Assembly: GCA_944376295.1 (NCBI GenBank)
Contig: CALWCE010000008.1
Span: 31,143-95,142, forward strand
Length of the DNA: 64,000 nucleotides
Reading direction: 5' to 3'
DNA from: an uncultured Clostridia bacterium
GTDB taxonomy: Bacteria > Bacillota > Clostridia > Christensenellales > Borkfalkiaceae
Numbering within the stretch: position 1 is the stretch's first letter; each line of letters starts with the position of its first letter. The notes under the pieces are model-generated. The model saw nothing but the letters and a program-made list of their open reading frames with translations, was not told where the DNA came from and ran no database searches. Below are positions 42,233 through 51,900 of the stretch, in pieces. The position numbers and the translations under genes are program-made.

Positions 42233-44120
42233 GGCCACAAAAGAAAAAACATACGAAAAGCTCTCCAAGTCCGAGCAGATGGTCATAGACATTGTGCTCG
42301 GAAACCTCGAAAAAGGCTCAGGCATCTGGAGCCCGGGGTGGGTATCGACGGGTCTGCCGAGAAACGCCATCACAGGAAAAGGATACCGCGGGTCCAACAA
42401 CATCCGGCTCTTTATGATCGGCATGGAGCGCGGCTATAAGGACAATCGGTGGCTCACTTTCCGGCAGATGACGGAAAAGGGATGGTCGTTCAAACAGGAC
42501 GAAGAAGGCAATTCGCTCGCCAAAAACAAAGGCGTCGGGATCGACTACTATGAGCTTCGCGACCGCGAAACCAGGCGTCCGTTTGACCGAAGCGTACTCG
42601 ACGGCATGGCGGAGGACGAGAAACGAGAGTACATGGACGAGAACGTCTATGCCCTGAAGCGGAGCTATACGGTGTTCAATGCGGACCTTGTAGAGGGGAT
42701 CCCTGCCAACGAAGAAACCCTTCCCGGAGTCACGGAGAACATCGAAAGGGTAGACAATTTTCTCGACGCATGGAGTGAAAAAGAGGCCCAAATCGTCTAT
42801 GGCGGAGATGAGGCATACTATTCCCCCAAGTTGGATGAGATCCATCTCCCCGAGCAGAAAGCCTTCCGCTCGACGGCAGAATTTTACTCTACAGCGCTGC
42901 ATGAACTCAGCCATTCTACGGGTCACGAGAAGCGTCTGAACCGTCAGATCACGAACTCGTTCGCATCCGATGAGTACGCAAAAGAGGAACTCAGAGCGGA
43001 GATCGGCTCGTTGTTCTTGGAGCAGGAGTTCGGTGTTCCGACCGATCCCGAGCACCTCAGAAACAGCAGCGCCTATGTAGAAAATTGGTATGGTGCGATC
43101 AAGAACGACCCTTCGATTTTCTTCTCGGCTGTCACGGATGCCTCTAAAATTTCCGCCTATGTGATGGGCAAAGAAAAAGAATTTTCCCTCGAAAAAGAAG
43201 CCACAAAAGAAAAAAATGAAGCAGTATCAGGCCCCCTTTCTTTTGTGGATTCCGCTTCAAGTTCGTCCGCCGACGAGGCTCAAAAAGAGGGCGAAACAGA
43301 GGCGACGAGAGGGGGGATGCAAGGGGGAGCGCACCCCCTTGCAAGTGTCCCTTCAAATAGCGTTCGGGAGAACGCGCAGGGGGTTCAAGGGGGAGGATTC
43401 CCCCTTGCGCAGGACGAGAAAATTGAGCCGTATGCAATCGTCAAAGATGAGGACGACGCGGGCGAAACCGTCTACAGGCTGAAGATGATCGCGCCCTACG
43501 GACAAACGAGATCGCAATTCGGCGACTATGGATTTCGCAGTCCCGAGGCCCTGATGAAAGAGTTTTCGATCATGCAACTGAAGCCTTTTTGGCGAGGGAC
43601 GAAATTTAAGGAAGTATCAATTTCCGAGCTCGCCGAGATGAGCCGCGAGCGTGCAGATCAGTACTACGCGAAACAGGAACGCAGGAACGAAGATCGGAAG
43701 ATCGGCTATATGCTGCCTTCCCAATATGCGGCGAAAGTCGAAAACGAATGGCGGCCGGATATGAAGGGAAGAGGCATTGAGAGCCTTGTCCCGTCAGACA
43801 GAGAACTTGTCTCGAAGGCCGAAACGGGAACAGAGGGCAGCGTCTTTCAGGCGCTCTTCCGGGGCGACAGAGTGACGGGAGAATGGGCTGCCGACGTCAA
43901 TTCCATCATGCGACGTCTTGCCCTTTATACTGATGACGCGGAGCAGATCGGCAGAGTGTTCCGGGCGAGCGGTCAGTTCCGCGAGGGGATGCTCGAAACG
44001 GAGATCAAACAGCTCGCCACCTCTGCGATTGATACCGTCAAGAAGATCCTCCCGAAGGTCATACAGACGGGAGATGAAATCAAACATCATGGAAGTCGTC
44101 AAAATTCGGCTACAAAGTAA
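42222..44120 (+). CDS. ArdC-type antirestriction protein with zincin domain
   Basis: Seen: 632 residues. The N-terminal ArdC/DUF1738 part (about 1-190) includes GSGIWSPGWVSTGLPRNAIT and GYRGSNNIRLFMI; a zincin domain follows with HELSHSTGHEKRL near 227 and a later Glu-rich helix for the third ligand. After a glycine- and alanine-rich linker (about 355-395), a C-terminal domain has FGDYGFRSPEALMKEF. Known: ArdC proteins bind single-stranded DNA and protect transferred DNA from restriction in the recipient. The gene lies directly before oriT and relaxase, so early entry is expected. ATG 42222 has GGAGG. Confidence 0.85.
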   Translation: MANEATKEKTYEKLSKSEQMVIDIVLGNLEKGSGIWSPGWVSTGLPRNAITGKGYRGSNNIRLFMIGMERGYKDNRWLTFRQMTEKGWSFKQDEEGNSLAKNKGVGIDYYELRDRETRRPFDRSVLDGMAEDEKREYMDENVYALKRSYTVFNADLVEGIPANEETLPGVTENIERVDNFLDAWSEKEAQIVYGGDEAYYSPKLDEIHLPEQKAFRSTAEFYSTALHELSHSTGHEKRLNRQITNSFASDEYAKEELRAEIGSLFLEQEFGVPTDPEHLRNSSAYVENWYGAIKNDPSIFFSAVTDASKISAYVMGKEKEFSLEKEATKEKNEAVSGPLSFVDSASSSSADEAQKEGETEATRGGMQGGAHPLASVPSNSVRENAQGVQGGGFPLAQDEKIEPYAIVKDEDDAGETVYRLKMIAPYGQTRSQFGDYGFRSPEALMKEFSIMQLKPFWRGTKFKEVSISELAEMSRERADQYYAKQERRNEDRKIGYMLPSQYAAKVENEWRPDMKGRGIESLVPSDRELVSKAETGTEGSVFQALFRGDRVTGEWAADVNSIMRRLALYTDDAEQIGRVFRASGQFREGMLETEIKQLATSAIDTVKKILPKVIQTGDEIKHHGSRQNSATK

Positions 44121-44304
44121 TGAATTTTGCTTTGAAAAGAACGATTTCCGAAATGGTCCCAAAAATGCGGCACTTTGCCGATTTTTGGGGGCAGGATAAG
44201 GCAGTGGGACCAAACCCACCGCGAGGCCTCGTGACAAGCGCTCGGCAGGACAAGCGGGAAACCCGCTTTCCTTAGGAGAAACCACAAAAACGAATTGAAA
44301 CATA
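44121..44304 (+). other. oriT: Probable origin of transfer (oriT)
   Basis: A 184-bp gene-free gap directly before the mobilisation genes. It holds inverted repeats at 44161-44186 (AAAAAT, CGGCA / TGCCG, ATTTTT with a one-base bulge), GTGGG/CCCAC at 44204-44219, palindrome GAGGCCTC at 44223-44230, and AAGCGGG/CCCGCTT at 44252-44268. Layout and place fit an oriT; the nick site is not identified. Confidence 0.62.
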
Positions 44305-44793
44305 ATGAGTAGTGACATTCAAAAAAAGGTGAGGATATGGGATGCGGACGCGGCAGAAAAGCTCGATCGTATCCAAGCGCTGCCTCAATACAAGAGCTTT
44401 AACAAGGTGATCAATGACGTCGTAGACCGTGGTCTCCCGATCCTTTACAAGGAACTTTTCGGCGGGGAAGAGGAGTCCGAAGAAGAGTGGGAACCGCCCG
44501 CCTTTCCCGAGGAACCGACACAGCAGCCGCCGATGTGTCCCGACAGGGAGTTTTGTTGGACGGCCACGTTGCTTCTTAAAGAGATCAACCTGAACGAGCT
44601 TCTGAACAAACAAATGCTCTCGGGGATCTTCCGCTTCCTCGCCCTGATCGCCGAAGGAACGACGGGAGAGGAGTTTGCTAAATTGCTTACGGCGGGCAAG
44701 CTCGGGCTCACGCCTGATTGCCTCTCCAAGCAAGAGGCTGAAGGACTGAAAGCGATCTCCAAGTTGGGAGAGAAGAGTAAGAATGATCAGTAA
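44305..44793 (+). CDS. Relaxase accessory protein (MobC-like candidate)
   Basis: A 162-residue protein between oriT and relaxase. Seen: an N-terminal part compatible with ribbon-helix-helix DNA binding (KKVRIWDADAAEKLDRIQ, then FNKVINDVVDRGLPIL), an acidic proline-rich linker and a helical C-terminus. The nearest AGGAG is about 27 bases from ATG 44305, and an in-frame TGA sits 9 bases before it, so the start is fixed but weakly signalled. Inferred: helps the relaxase recognise oriT. Confidence 0.68.
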   Translation: MSSDIQKKVRIWDADAAEKLDRIQALPQYKSFNKVINDVVDRGLPILYKELFGGEEESEEEWEPPAFPEEPTQQPPMCPDREFCWTATLLLKEINLNELLNKQMLSGIFRFLALIAEGTTGEEFAKLLTAGKLGLTPDCLSKQEAEGLKAISKLGEKSKNDQ

Positions 44794-46180
44794 TCAGCCC
44801 ATCGTATTTAATCTGCAATACACGCCATACCGGCCGCCGAGGAATGCAACGAAAGAGCAACGCGCGCGTCATGCGCACGACCGTGCATTCTATGATATGA
44901 CGGCCGAAGGGCAGACGATCCTCGACTACATGACGAGAGAGGACAAGGCAGCGGATGCAGAGGACGCAGATGAAAAGGTCCCTCGTGCGCCACCTGAAAA
45001 CAGCGCGCCTGTTCCGTCCGAAAAGCGGTACCCGACCATCCTCGAATACCTGCAAAAATCGACGCGGGTCTTTAACGGGAAGGGCATGATCTCGCAGGAA
45101 GAGCTTGCATATATGAAGCAGCGGGCCGCGCAAAACAAAGGAAATATTTGGCACGGCTACATATCCTTCAACAAGCAAGAATCGCACAAGATCGACACGC
45201 CCGAGAAGTGCATCGCTTTTATCAAAAACACGTTCGGCACGTTCTTCAAAGCGGCGCACCTCAATGAGGACAATATTGACCTCATGTGCTCGCTCCATAT
45301 CGATCGACCGCATCACCTTCATATCCACTATTCCTTTTGGGAGAAGGCACCGAAGTACCGATCCCGAGACGGAAAGGGCTTTGAGTACCGACGGCGCGGA
45401 GAACTTGATAAAGCAGCCATCGACAATATGTTTGTAAAAGCCGGTATATGGGTGAGCGAGCAAAAAGAAGATCTCTATCTCACCCGCAACGATGCGATCA
45501 AGGAACTCAAGCGCACACTTTCCTATGCCAGGCTGCGACGGGAACGCAAGGACATCTGCGAAGATCTTCTCGGTCTTGCCCGCGACCTCCCGCCGACAGG
45601 TCGGCTCGCGTACGGCAGCAAAGATATGGAACCTTTCCGCGAGCGGATCGACGCGATCACGGAGAAACTGTTCGGGAGCGATCCTAAGGCGCGTGGGGCA
45701 GACCTTGACTTCCAAACAGAGCTTGCTCGCAGGAGAGCTGTCATCAAGAACATCTGTAATCAGCCCTATCTCTTCTCCAACCGCAACAACGAGCCCGAAA
45801 CGGTAGAGCGTCTTGCACAAAGATACCACTACACCATCGACGACAAAAACATTCATATCGTCGAGGACATCGAAGCGGACTATAAGCGACGGTTGGGGAA
45901 CGCCGTACTGCGAGCAGCGATAGGCATCAAGCCCGAACTCTTGGAACGGAACATCGGCCATGAGCGGGCAAGCGACAGCGGCTTGAAAAAGCTCATCCAT
46001 ACCTCGGAGAAACGTACAGGGAAAATCGCTAAGCAGTTTTTGCGCGATTTTAAGTCAATGGTAAGTACCAATGCAGAGCGAGCGCGCAACCGCTTACGGG
46101 AGATCGAAGAAGAACTCAGACGGCAGCGCGGAGAAGAAACGTCGGGCGAAAGCGCCCGGGAGGAGGCATACCGAATTTGA
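44783..46180 (+). CDS. MobP/MobL-type relaxase
   Basis: A 465-residue DNA-nicking enzyme that starts transfer at oriT. Seen: N-terminal Tyr residues near YMTREDKA, then the metal-binding His cluster HIDRPHHLHIHYSFWEK at about residues 172-186, the HxxxxHxHIH pattern of MobP-type relaxases, followed by a helical C-terminus ending in a coiled, Arg/Glu-rich tail. Start overlaps the accessory gene by 11 bases; the stop overlaps the VirD4 start. No helicase domain is attached, as usual for this class; unwinding would fall to other proteins. Confidence 0.85.
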   Translation: MISNQPIVFNLQYTPYRPPRNATKEQRARHAHDRAFYDMTAEGQTILDYMTREDKAADAEDADEKVPRAPPENSAPVPSEKRYPTILEYLQKSTRVFNGKGMISQEELAYMKQRAAQNKGNIWHGYISFNKQESHKIDTPEKCIAFIKNTFGTFFKAAHLNEDNIDLMCSLHIDRPHHLHIHYSFWEKAPKYRSRDGKGFEYRRRGELDKAAIDNMFVKAGIWVSEQKEDLYLTRNDAIKELKRTLSYARLRRERKDICEDLLGLARDLPPTGRLAYGSKDMEPFRERIDAITEKLFGSDPKARGADLDFQTELARRRAVIKNICNQPYLFSNRNNEPETVERLAQRYHYTIDDKNIHIVEDIEADYKRRLGNAVLRAAIGIKPELLERNIGHERASDSGLKKLIHTSEKRTGKIAKQFLRDFKSMVSTNAERARNRLREIEEELRRQRGEETSGESAREEAYRI

Positions 46181-48459
46181 AAAAACAGAAACAGGAAATT
46201 TACCACGAGAAGAAAAAGCGGTCATGGAAAAAGACAGTCGTCTTTTGGATCGCAGCATTCTTCGTCATCGACGTCATCGTCTGCGTGCTTTTCTCCGTTG
46301 TCGGGAAAGCATCGCTCGGCGCGGTGCTGCACAACAAGAACTTTTGGCTTGCCATCTTTGCGGTGGACTGTCTCGTCCTTGCGGGATACCTCATGCTCTA
46401 CAAGATCGACGCGCAAAACGTCGCGCTGAAGGGGAACGACCTCGAGGACAGCTCATGGATGACGCAGAAGGAAATGAAAAAGCTCAGAGAGTTTTCCGTT
46501 TCCCTTCTCCCTGAGCTGAAGGACAAAGAGGACGCTCTTGTGATCGGCGCGGTGACGCGGGATGACGGAAAGCTCGAGGTCACGACGACAGAGCAAATGC
46601 ACGCCCTTATCGTTGGTACGACGGGTACCGGTAAGACGACGGGCTGCGTGGATCAGAACATCGAGCTCCTCTCCATGACCAAGACCAAGCCGAGCATGAT
46701 CATCACCGACCCGAAGGGCGAGCTCACGGAAAACCACATGAAGCAGCTCGTCGAGCGCGGATACAAAGTCTCCGTGCTCAACTTCCGGCGACCGTATTCA
46801 TCACAGCGATGGAACCCCATGCAGGTGCTCACGCGCCGCATCCATCTCATCAAGGAGATCAACCACAACCTCGAGAATAAAGGCGACGGCAAGTACCGCA
46901 GCGAAGGGGTGGAGTACAACACCATCAAAGAAGCGCGGATCGTGCGCGTGCAAGAGCTATGGGATGAGATCTACGACAACGCAAAGGACCTTGTTTATAC
47001 GCTCTGCCCCGTGCAGAATGCGCAGCAGCCGAACTGGGAACAGGGCGCGCGCAATCTCATCTTTGCGCTCGTGCTTGCAATGTGCGAGGACTGCGCCGCC
47101 GGGAAGATCGATGAAAAGCAGATGCAGCTTTTTAACGTCTATCACAACGTCACGAAGTACTGTTCCGAGGACACGACCGTGCTCAAGAATTACCTTCTCA
47201 ACGGCAGGAGCGAATTTTCTAAGGTCCGCGGCCTCGCGAATACGGTGCTCATCACTTCCGACCGCACGCTCACGTCATACCTATCCGAGGTCAACAGCTA
47301 TATGCAGCAGCTCTCGGACGACGGCGTCATGAGTATGCTTTCGGACAATGAGTTGGACGTCGGCCAGATGGACGAAGAACCGAATGCCGTATTTGTCATC
47401 TTTTCAGACGAGCGCGTTACCCGACACCGCTTCACGACGCTGTTTATCACGCAAGCGTATAAGGAGCTCGTAGACAAAGCCGATATGAACGCAAGGAAGA
47501 AGGAAGCGGAGAAGATGATCTTAAAGCGCCGCTGTCACTTCATCCTCGATGAGTTTGGGAACCTGCCGAAGTTCGAGGGCATGACGAACATGGTCACCGT
47601 CGCCCGCTCGCGCGGCATCCGCTTTCTCTTCATCCTGCAATCGTTCACGCAGCTCAACGCCGTTTACGGGAACGAGGTGGCAGGGATCATCCGCGACAAC
47701 TGCAACGTCAAAATGTTCATCGGCACCGACGATCCCGAAACACGCAAGGCGTTCTCTGAACTTTGCGGTCAACGAAAGACGAAACAGTTTTCCGTGAATA
47801 CGAACGTTGAGACGCCGGCGTCATCTTCCACGGGTGCGACGCTGCAGCCCCTCATTTCGGTGGGGGAACTCGAGCTCCTGAACGGCGAGGAGAAGGGGAA
47901 CGCGATCGTCTCCGTAAGAGGGTATCGTCCGATATGGTCTCACTTTACACCGTCGTACAAGCTCAAAGACGTGTACTTCCCGTTGGGGCGCAGCGACAGC
48001 GACAACCGTCCGCCGCGGCGTTATCAGAAGGAAGCGATCGTCTTTGATATTGGAGTAAAAGCAAAAGAGGAGGTGGAAAAGAAGTTAGGGGAGGAACTGA
48101 ACGAACATGATCGTGCGGATGCTCGCCGCGCTGCAGAACAGCGCAAACGCCGTACCGACCCATACGACAAGAAATGGGAAAGCCTGAACGGTGAAGCGAT
48201 GCGTCGGATCAAAAATGTTTGCGAAATGCTTTCGGAAGAAGATGCCGCAGACATACTGAATGCAGAGTTTGACAACAAGGCAATGCTGCTTTATGCGCTG
48301 ACGGAACATTATTCCGACAGCGTCGCAGCCAACATCCGGCTTACCGCCGAGTATCTCGAAAACGAGGCGATGCCGCAGATGAAAGAGTTGGAGCGTCAGG
48401 CCGCAAGATGGCCGAGAGCATCCATGACCTTAGCACAACAAGCCGCACCGGCAATCTAA
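46177..48459 (+). CDS. virD4: VirD4/TraG-type coupling protein
   Basis: A 760-residue ATPase that brings the relaxase-DNA complex to the secretion channel. Seen: two N-terminal membrane segments (about 20-42 and 52-75), Walker A GTTGTGKTTG near 148, TDPKGELTE after it, and Walker B FILDEFGNLPKFEG near 455, then FLFILQSFTQLNAVYG. Start TTG 46177 overlaps the relaxase TGA and follows GGAGGAGG. The C-terminal 130 residues are charged and helical, perhaps for substrate recognition. Confidence 0.95.
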   Translation: MKKQKQEIYHEKKKRSWKKTVVFWIAAFFVIDVIVCVLFSVVGKASLGAVLHNKNFWLAIFAVDCLVLAGYLMLYKIDAQNVALKGNDLEDSSWMTQKEMKKLREFSVSLLPELKDKEDALVIGAVTRDDGKLEVTTTEQMHALIVGTTGTGKTTGCVDQNIELLSMTKTKPSMIITDPKGELTENHMKQLVERGYKVSVLNFRRPYSSQRWNPMQVLTRRIHLIKEINHNLENKGDGKYRSEGVEYNTIKEARIVRVQELWDEIYDNAKDLVYTLCPVQNAQQPNWEQGARNLIFALVLAMCEDCAAGKIDEKQMQLFNVYHNVTKYCSEDTTVLKNYLLNGRSEFSKVRGLANTVLITSDRTLTSYLSEVNSYMQQLSDDGVMSMLSDNELDVGQMDEEPNAVFVIFSDERVTRHRFTTLFITQAYKELVDKADMNARKKEAEKMILKRRCHFILDEFGNLPKFEGMTNMVTVARSRGIRFLFILQSFTQLNAVYGNEVAGIIRDNCNVKMFIGTDDPETRKAFSELCGQRKTKQFSVNTNVETPASSSTGATLQPLISVGELELLNGEEKGNAIVSVRGYRPIWSHFTPSYKLKDVYFPLGRSDSDNRPPRRYQKEAIVFDIGVKAKEEVEKKLGEELNEHDRADARRAAEQRKRRTDPYDKKWESLNGEAMRRIKNVCEMLSEEDAADILNAEFDNKAMLLYALTEHYSDSVAANIRLTAEYLENEAMPQMKELERQAARWPRASMTLAQQAAPAI

Positions 48460-48478
48460 ATTTATGGAGGATAAAGAA

Positions 48479-48904
48479 ATGTTTCAATTTGCACTTTTGG
48501 CCGATTCCGACCTCAACCAGCCCTTGGGCGAGTTCGCGGACAAGATGAGCGAGCTCATCGACAGCTTTTGGTGGCTGTTCCTGACGCTCGCCGCCGTGCT
48601 CATCGTCGCATGGGGCGCGTATGTCGGGATCAAGTACGTCATTGCGCAGCGCAATGAACAGAAGGTGGAGGCAAGAGATCTCATCAAGCAACTGCTCATC
48701 GGCATTCTTATCATCGTGGCGATCACCGTCGGCGGACCGCTTATCGTCAAGGGGCTTTCCGCTTGGATGGGGACGCCTATCGAGGACGAGGACGGCGCAA
48801 AGGCTCAGGTGGAATACCGAGTACAGCAGCTCGCGCTTGATGAAATGGTACAGATCGCGGGGGAGGACGGCACCGTCTTTACCGTGATCGAACCTGATTT
48901 CTGA
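48479..48904 (+). CDS. VirB2/TrbC-like pilin candidate
   Basis: A 141-residue protein started at ATG 48479, just behind GGAGG; an ATG at 48464 would include that site. Seen: no classical cleaved signal, two hydrophobic segments (WWLFLTLAAVLIVAWGAY and LLIGILIIVAITVGGPLIV) flanking a short basic loop (RNEQKVEARDLIK), the hairpin of VirB2/TrbC-type subunits, then an acidic tail. Its position between VirD4 and the VirB6-like gene fits. A second protein, at 59644, carries the same hairpin at its C-terminus. Confidence 0.7.
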   Translation: MFQFALLADSDLNQPLGEFADKMSELIDSFWWLFLTLAAVLIVAWGAYVGIKYVIAQRNEQKVEARDLIKQLLIGILIIVAITVGGPLIVKGLSAWMGTPIEDEDGAKAQVEYRVQQLALDEMVQIAGEDGTVFTVIEPDF

Positions 48905-48918
48905 ATTTGGAGGCAACT

Positions 48919-51900
48919 ATGAAAACAAGATCAAAGTACATACTGCTCCTCTTTGTGAGCATCATCGTCCTGCTTCTCGGCGGCATTTTCCTTGCAGCTC
49001 AGCAAGAGAAGGAAGGCCCGATCACCGCAGAGGCGGCAAGCGTATATTGGAGCACACCAACTGCTTGTCCAGGTTGTGGAACTATACCAGATAACACGGC
49101 TTCGGCATTAAGAATAGAACACGTTTCCGGATGTACATACTCATATAGACATATGGGTCATTCGTCCACGCCTTTTTGTCAAGGCACGATAACGATACAC
49201 AATTCCGAAACAGGCAGTCAAGCCCCAACTTGTATTAACGGAGGATGGGAATACTTCCAACGATGTAGAGATTGCGGGGAGTATGCAACGAGACAAGGCT
49301 ATATAAATCCTTTGGGACATGACTATGCAGTCTGGGTTACAACAATTCCCGCGACATGCACCACAGACGGAAAAGAAGAAGCGAAATGCAGCCGCGGTTG
49401 TGCATCCACTATGACAAGAAAAATCGCTGCGACCGGCCATACTTGGGATAACGGGACAGTAACCCTAAGCGCTACTTGTCAACGTACAGGTACGCGCAAA
49501 TATGAGTGTACTGCTTGCGGCGAAACCAAAACGGAAACGATCGCAAAGCGGAACCATAATTATAATATTTACTTATCGCGCGTGGAACCGACGTGTACCG
49601 CTTCGGGAAGGACGGCCGGATATGAATGTCAATGGTGTTATGCAAATACCTGTTCAACAATTCCTGCACTCGGCCATGATCTCGAATACCATGACGGTCA
49701 GCCCGCAACGTGTACCGAGATCGGATGGAACGACTATGAAACGTGTTCCCGCTGCGACTACACGACGTATCGAGAGATTGCCGCTACGGGCCATACGCCG
49801 GGCGCAGCCGCAACGTGTACGACACCACAGACGTGTACTGAATGCGGCGCGATACTGGTAGAGGCTCTCGGCCACAAAACGGTATCGCACCTCGGCCAAG
49901 ATCCTACTTGTACGGCGGAAGGCTGGAAGCCATACGAAACGTGCGAAAACTGCGATTATACGACGTATGAAATCATTCCGGCGCTCGGTCATAGCTTTAC
50001 GAGCTACGTCTCAAACAACGACGCAACGTGTACCGATGACGGAACGGAGACTGCGAAGTGCGACCGTTGCGAAGTCACCGACACGAGGACGGATGAAGGC
50101 TCTGCGCTCGGCCATGACTGGGCCGAAGAGTGGACGACGGACGGTACCGCGCATTGGCACGAATGCAGCCGCTGCGACGAGATCAACGACAAGGCAAACC
50201 ATAGCGGCGGCACCGCGACGTGCATTGCTCTTGCAAAGTGCGAGATCTGCGGCGCTAAGTATGGCGACCTTGCAGAGCACGTCTATGTGGAGAATGCAGA
50301 GGAACAGTATCTCGTCTCTGCGGCAACGTGTACCGCAAAGGCAACCTACTATAAGAGCTGCTCTGTCTGCGGCGAAGCCGGAAAAGAGATCTTTGAGTAT
50401 GGTGAGCCTCTTGGCCATGAGTATGGTGAGCCCGAATGGACGTGGGAAGGTTATACGTCTGCAACGGCAACATTTACTTGTACCCGCGGCTGCGGTGACA
50501 AGCAAACTATAACAGCATCCGGCAGCTCGATCACGAACGTCGTAACGACGCCTGCGGAATGCGAAACGGAAGGGCTGAGGACCTACACCGCTAAGGTCAT
50601 GTTTGGCGGCGAGGAATACGTCACGACTACGACGGAAACGATCGAAGCGCTCGGCCATGACTGGGCCGAAGAGTGGACAACGGACGGCACCGCGCATTGG
50701 CATGAATGCAGCCGCTGCGACGCGATCAACGACAAGGCAAACCACAGCGGCGGCACCGCGACGTGCACAAACCCCGCTGAATGCGAAGTTTGCGGCGCTG
50801 CATACGGTGACGCGCTTGGCCATACCGAAAGTGAGGCTGTCCGCGAGAACGAAGTGCCTGCAAGCTGTACCGCGGCCGGCTCGTATGATGAGGTCATTTA
50901 CTGCTCCGTTTGTGGCGAGGAATTGAGCCGCGAGGAGAAAGTCATTGACGCGCTCGGCCATGATCTTGAGCATCACGAAGCAAAACCTGCGACGTGTACC
51001 GAGATCGGTTGGGATGCCTACGATACCTGTAGCCGCTGTGACTACACGACGTATATAGAAATTGAAGCGCTTGGCCATACCGAAGGTGAAGCCGTTCGCG
51101 AGAACGAAGTACCTGCAAGCTGCACCGCGGCCGGTTCGTATGATGAGGTCGTTTACTGCTCCGTCTGCGGCGAAGAATTGAGCCGCGAGGAAAAGGTCAT
51201 TGACGCGCTCGGTCATAGCTTCACGAGCTATATTTCGGACAACAATGCAACGTGTACCGAGGATGGAACGGAGACTGCGAAGTGTGATCGCTGCGAAGTC
51301 ACCGATACGAGAACGGACGAGGGCTCTGCGCTCGGTCACGACTGGGCCGAAGAGTGGACGACGGACGGTACCGCGCATTGGCACGAATGCGGCCGCTGCG
51401 ATGAGATCAACGACAAAGCCAACCACAGCGGCGGCGAGGCAACTTGTACTAACCCCGCAGAATGCGAAGTTTGCGGCGTTGAGTACGGTTCTGCGCTTGG
51501 CCATACCGAAAGTGAGGCTGTCCGCGAAAACGAAGTACCTGCAAGCTGCACCGCGGCCGGTTCGTATGATGAGGTCGTTTACTGCTCCGTCTGCGGCGAA
51601 GAATTGAGCCGCGAGGAAAAGGTCATTGACGCGCTCGGTCATAGCTTCACGAGCTATATTTCGGACAACAATGCAACGTGTACCGAGGATGGAACGGAGA
51701 CTGCGAAGTGTGATCGCTGCGAAGTCACCGATACGAGAACGGACGAGGGCTCTGCGCTCGGTCACGACTGGGCCGAAGAGTGGACGACGGACGGTACCGC
51801 GCATTGGCACGAATGCGGCCGCTGCGACGAGATCAACGATAAGGCCAGCCATAGCGGCGGCACCGCGACGTGCACCAACCCCGCAGAATGCGAAGTTTGC

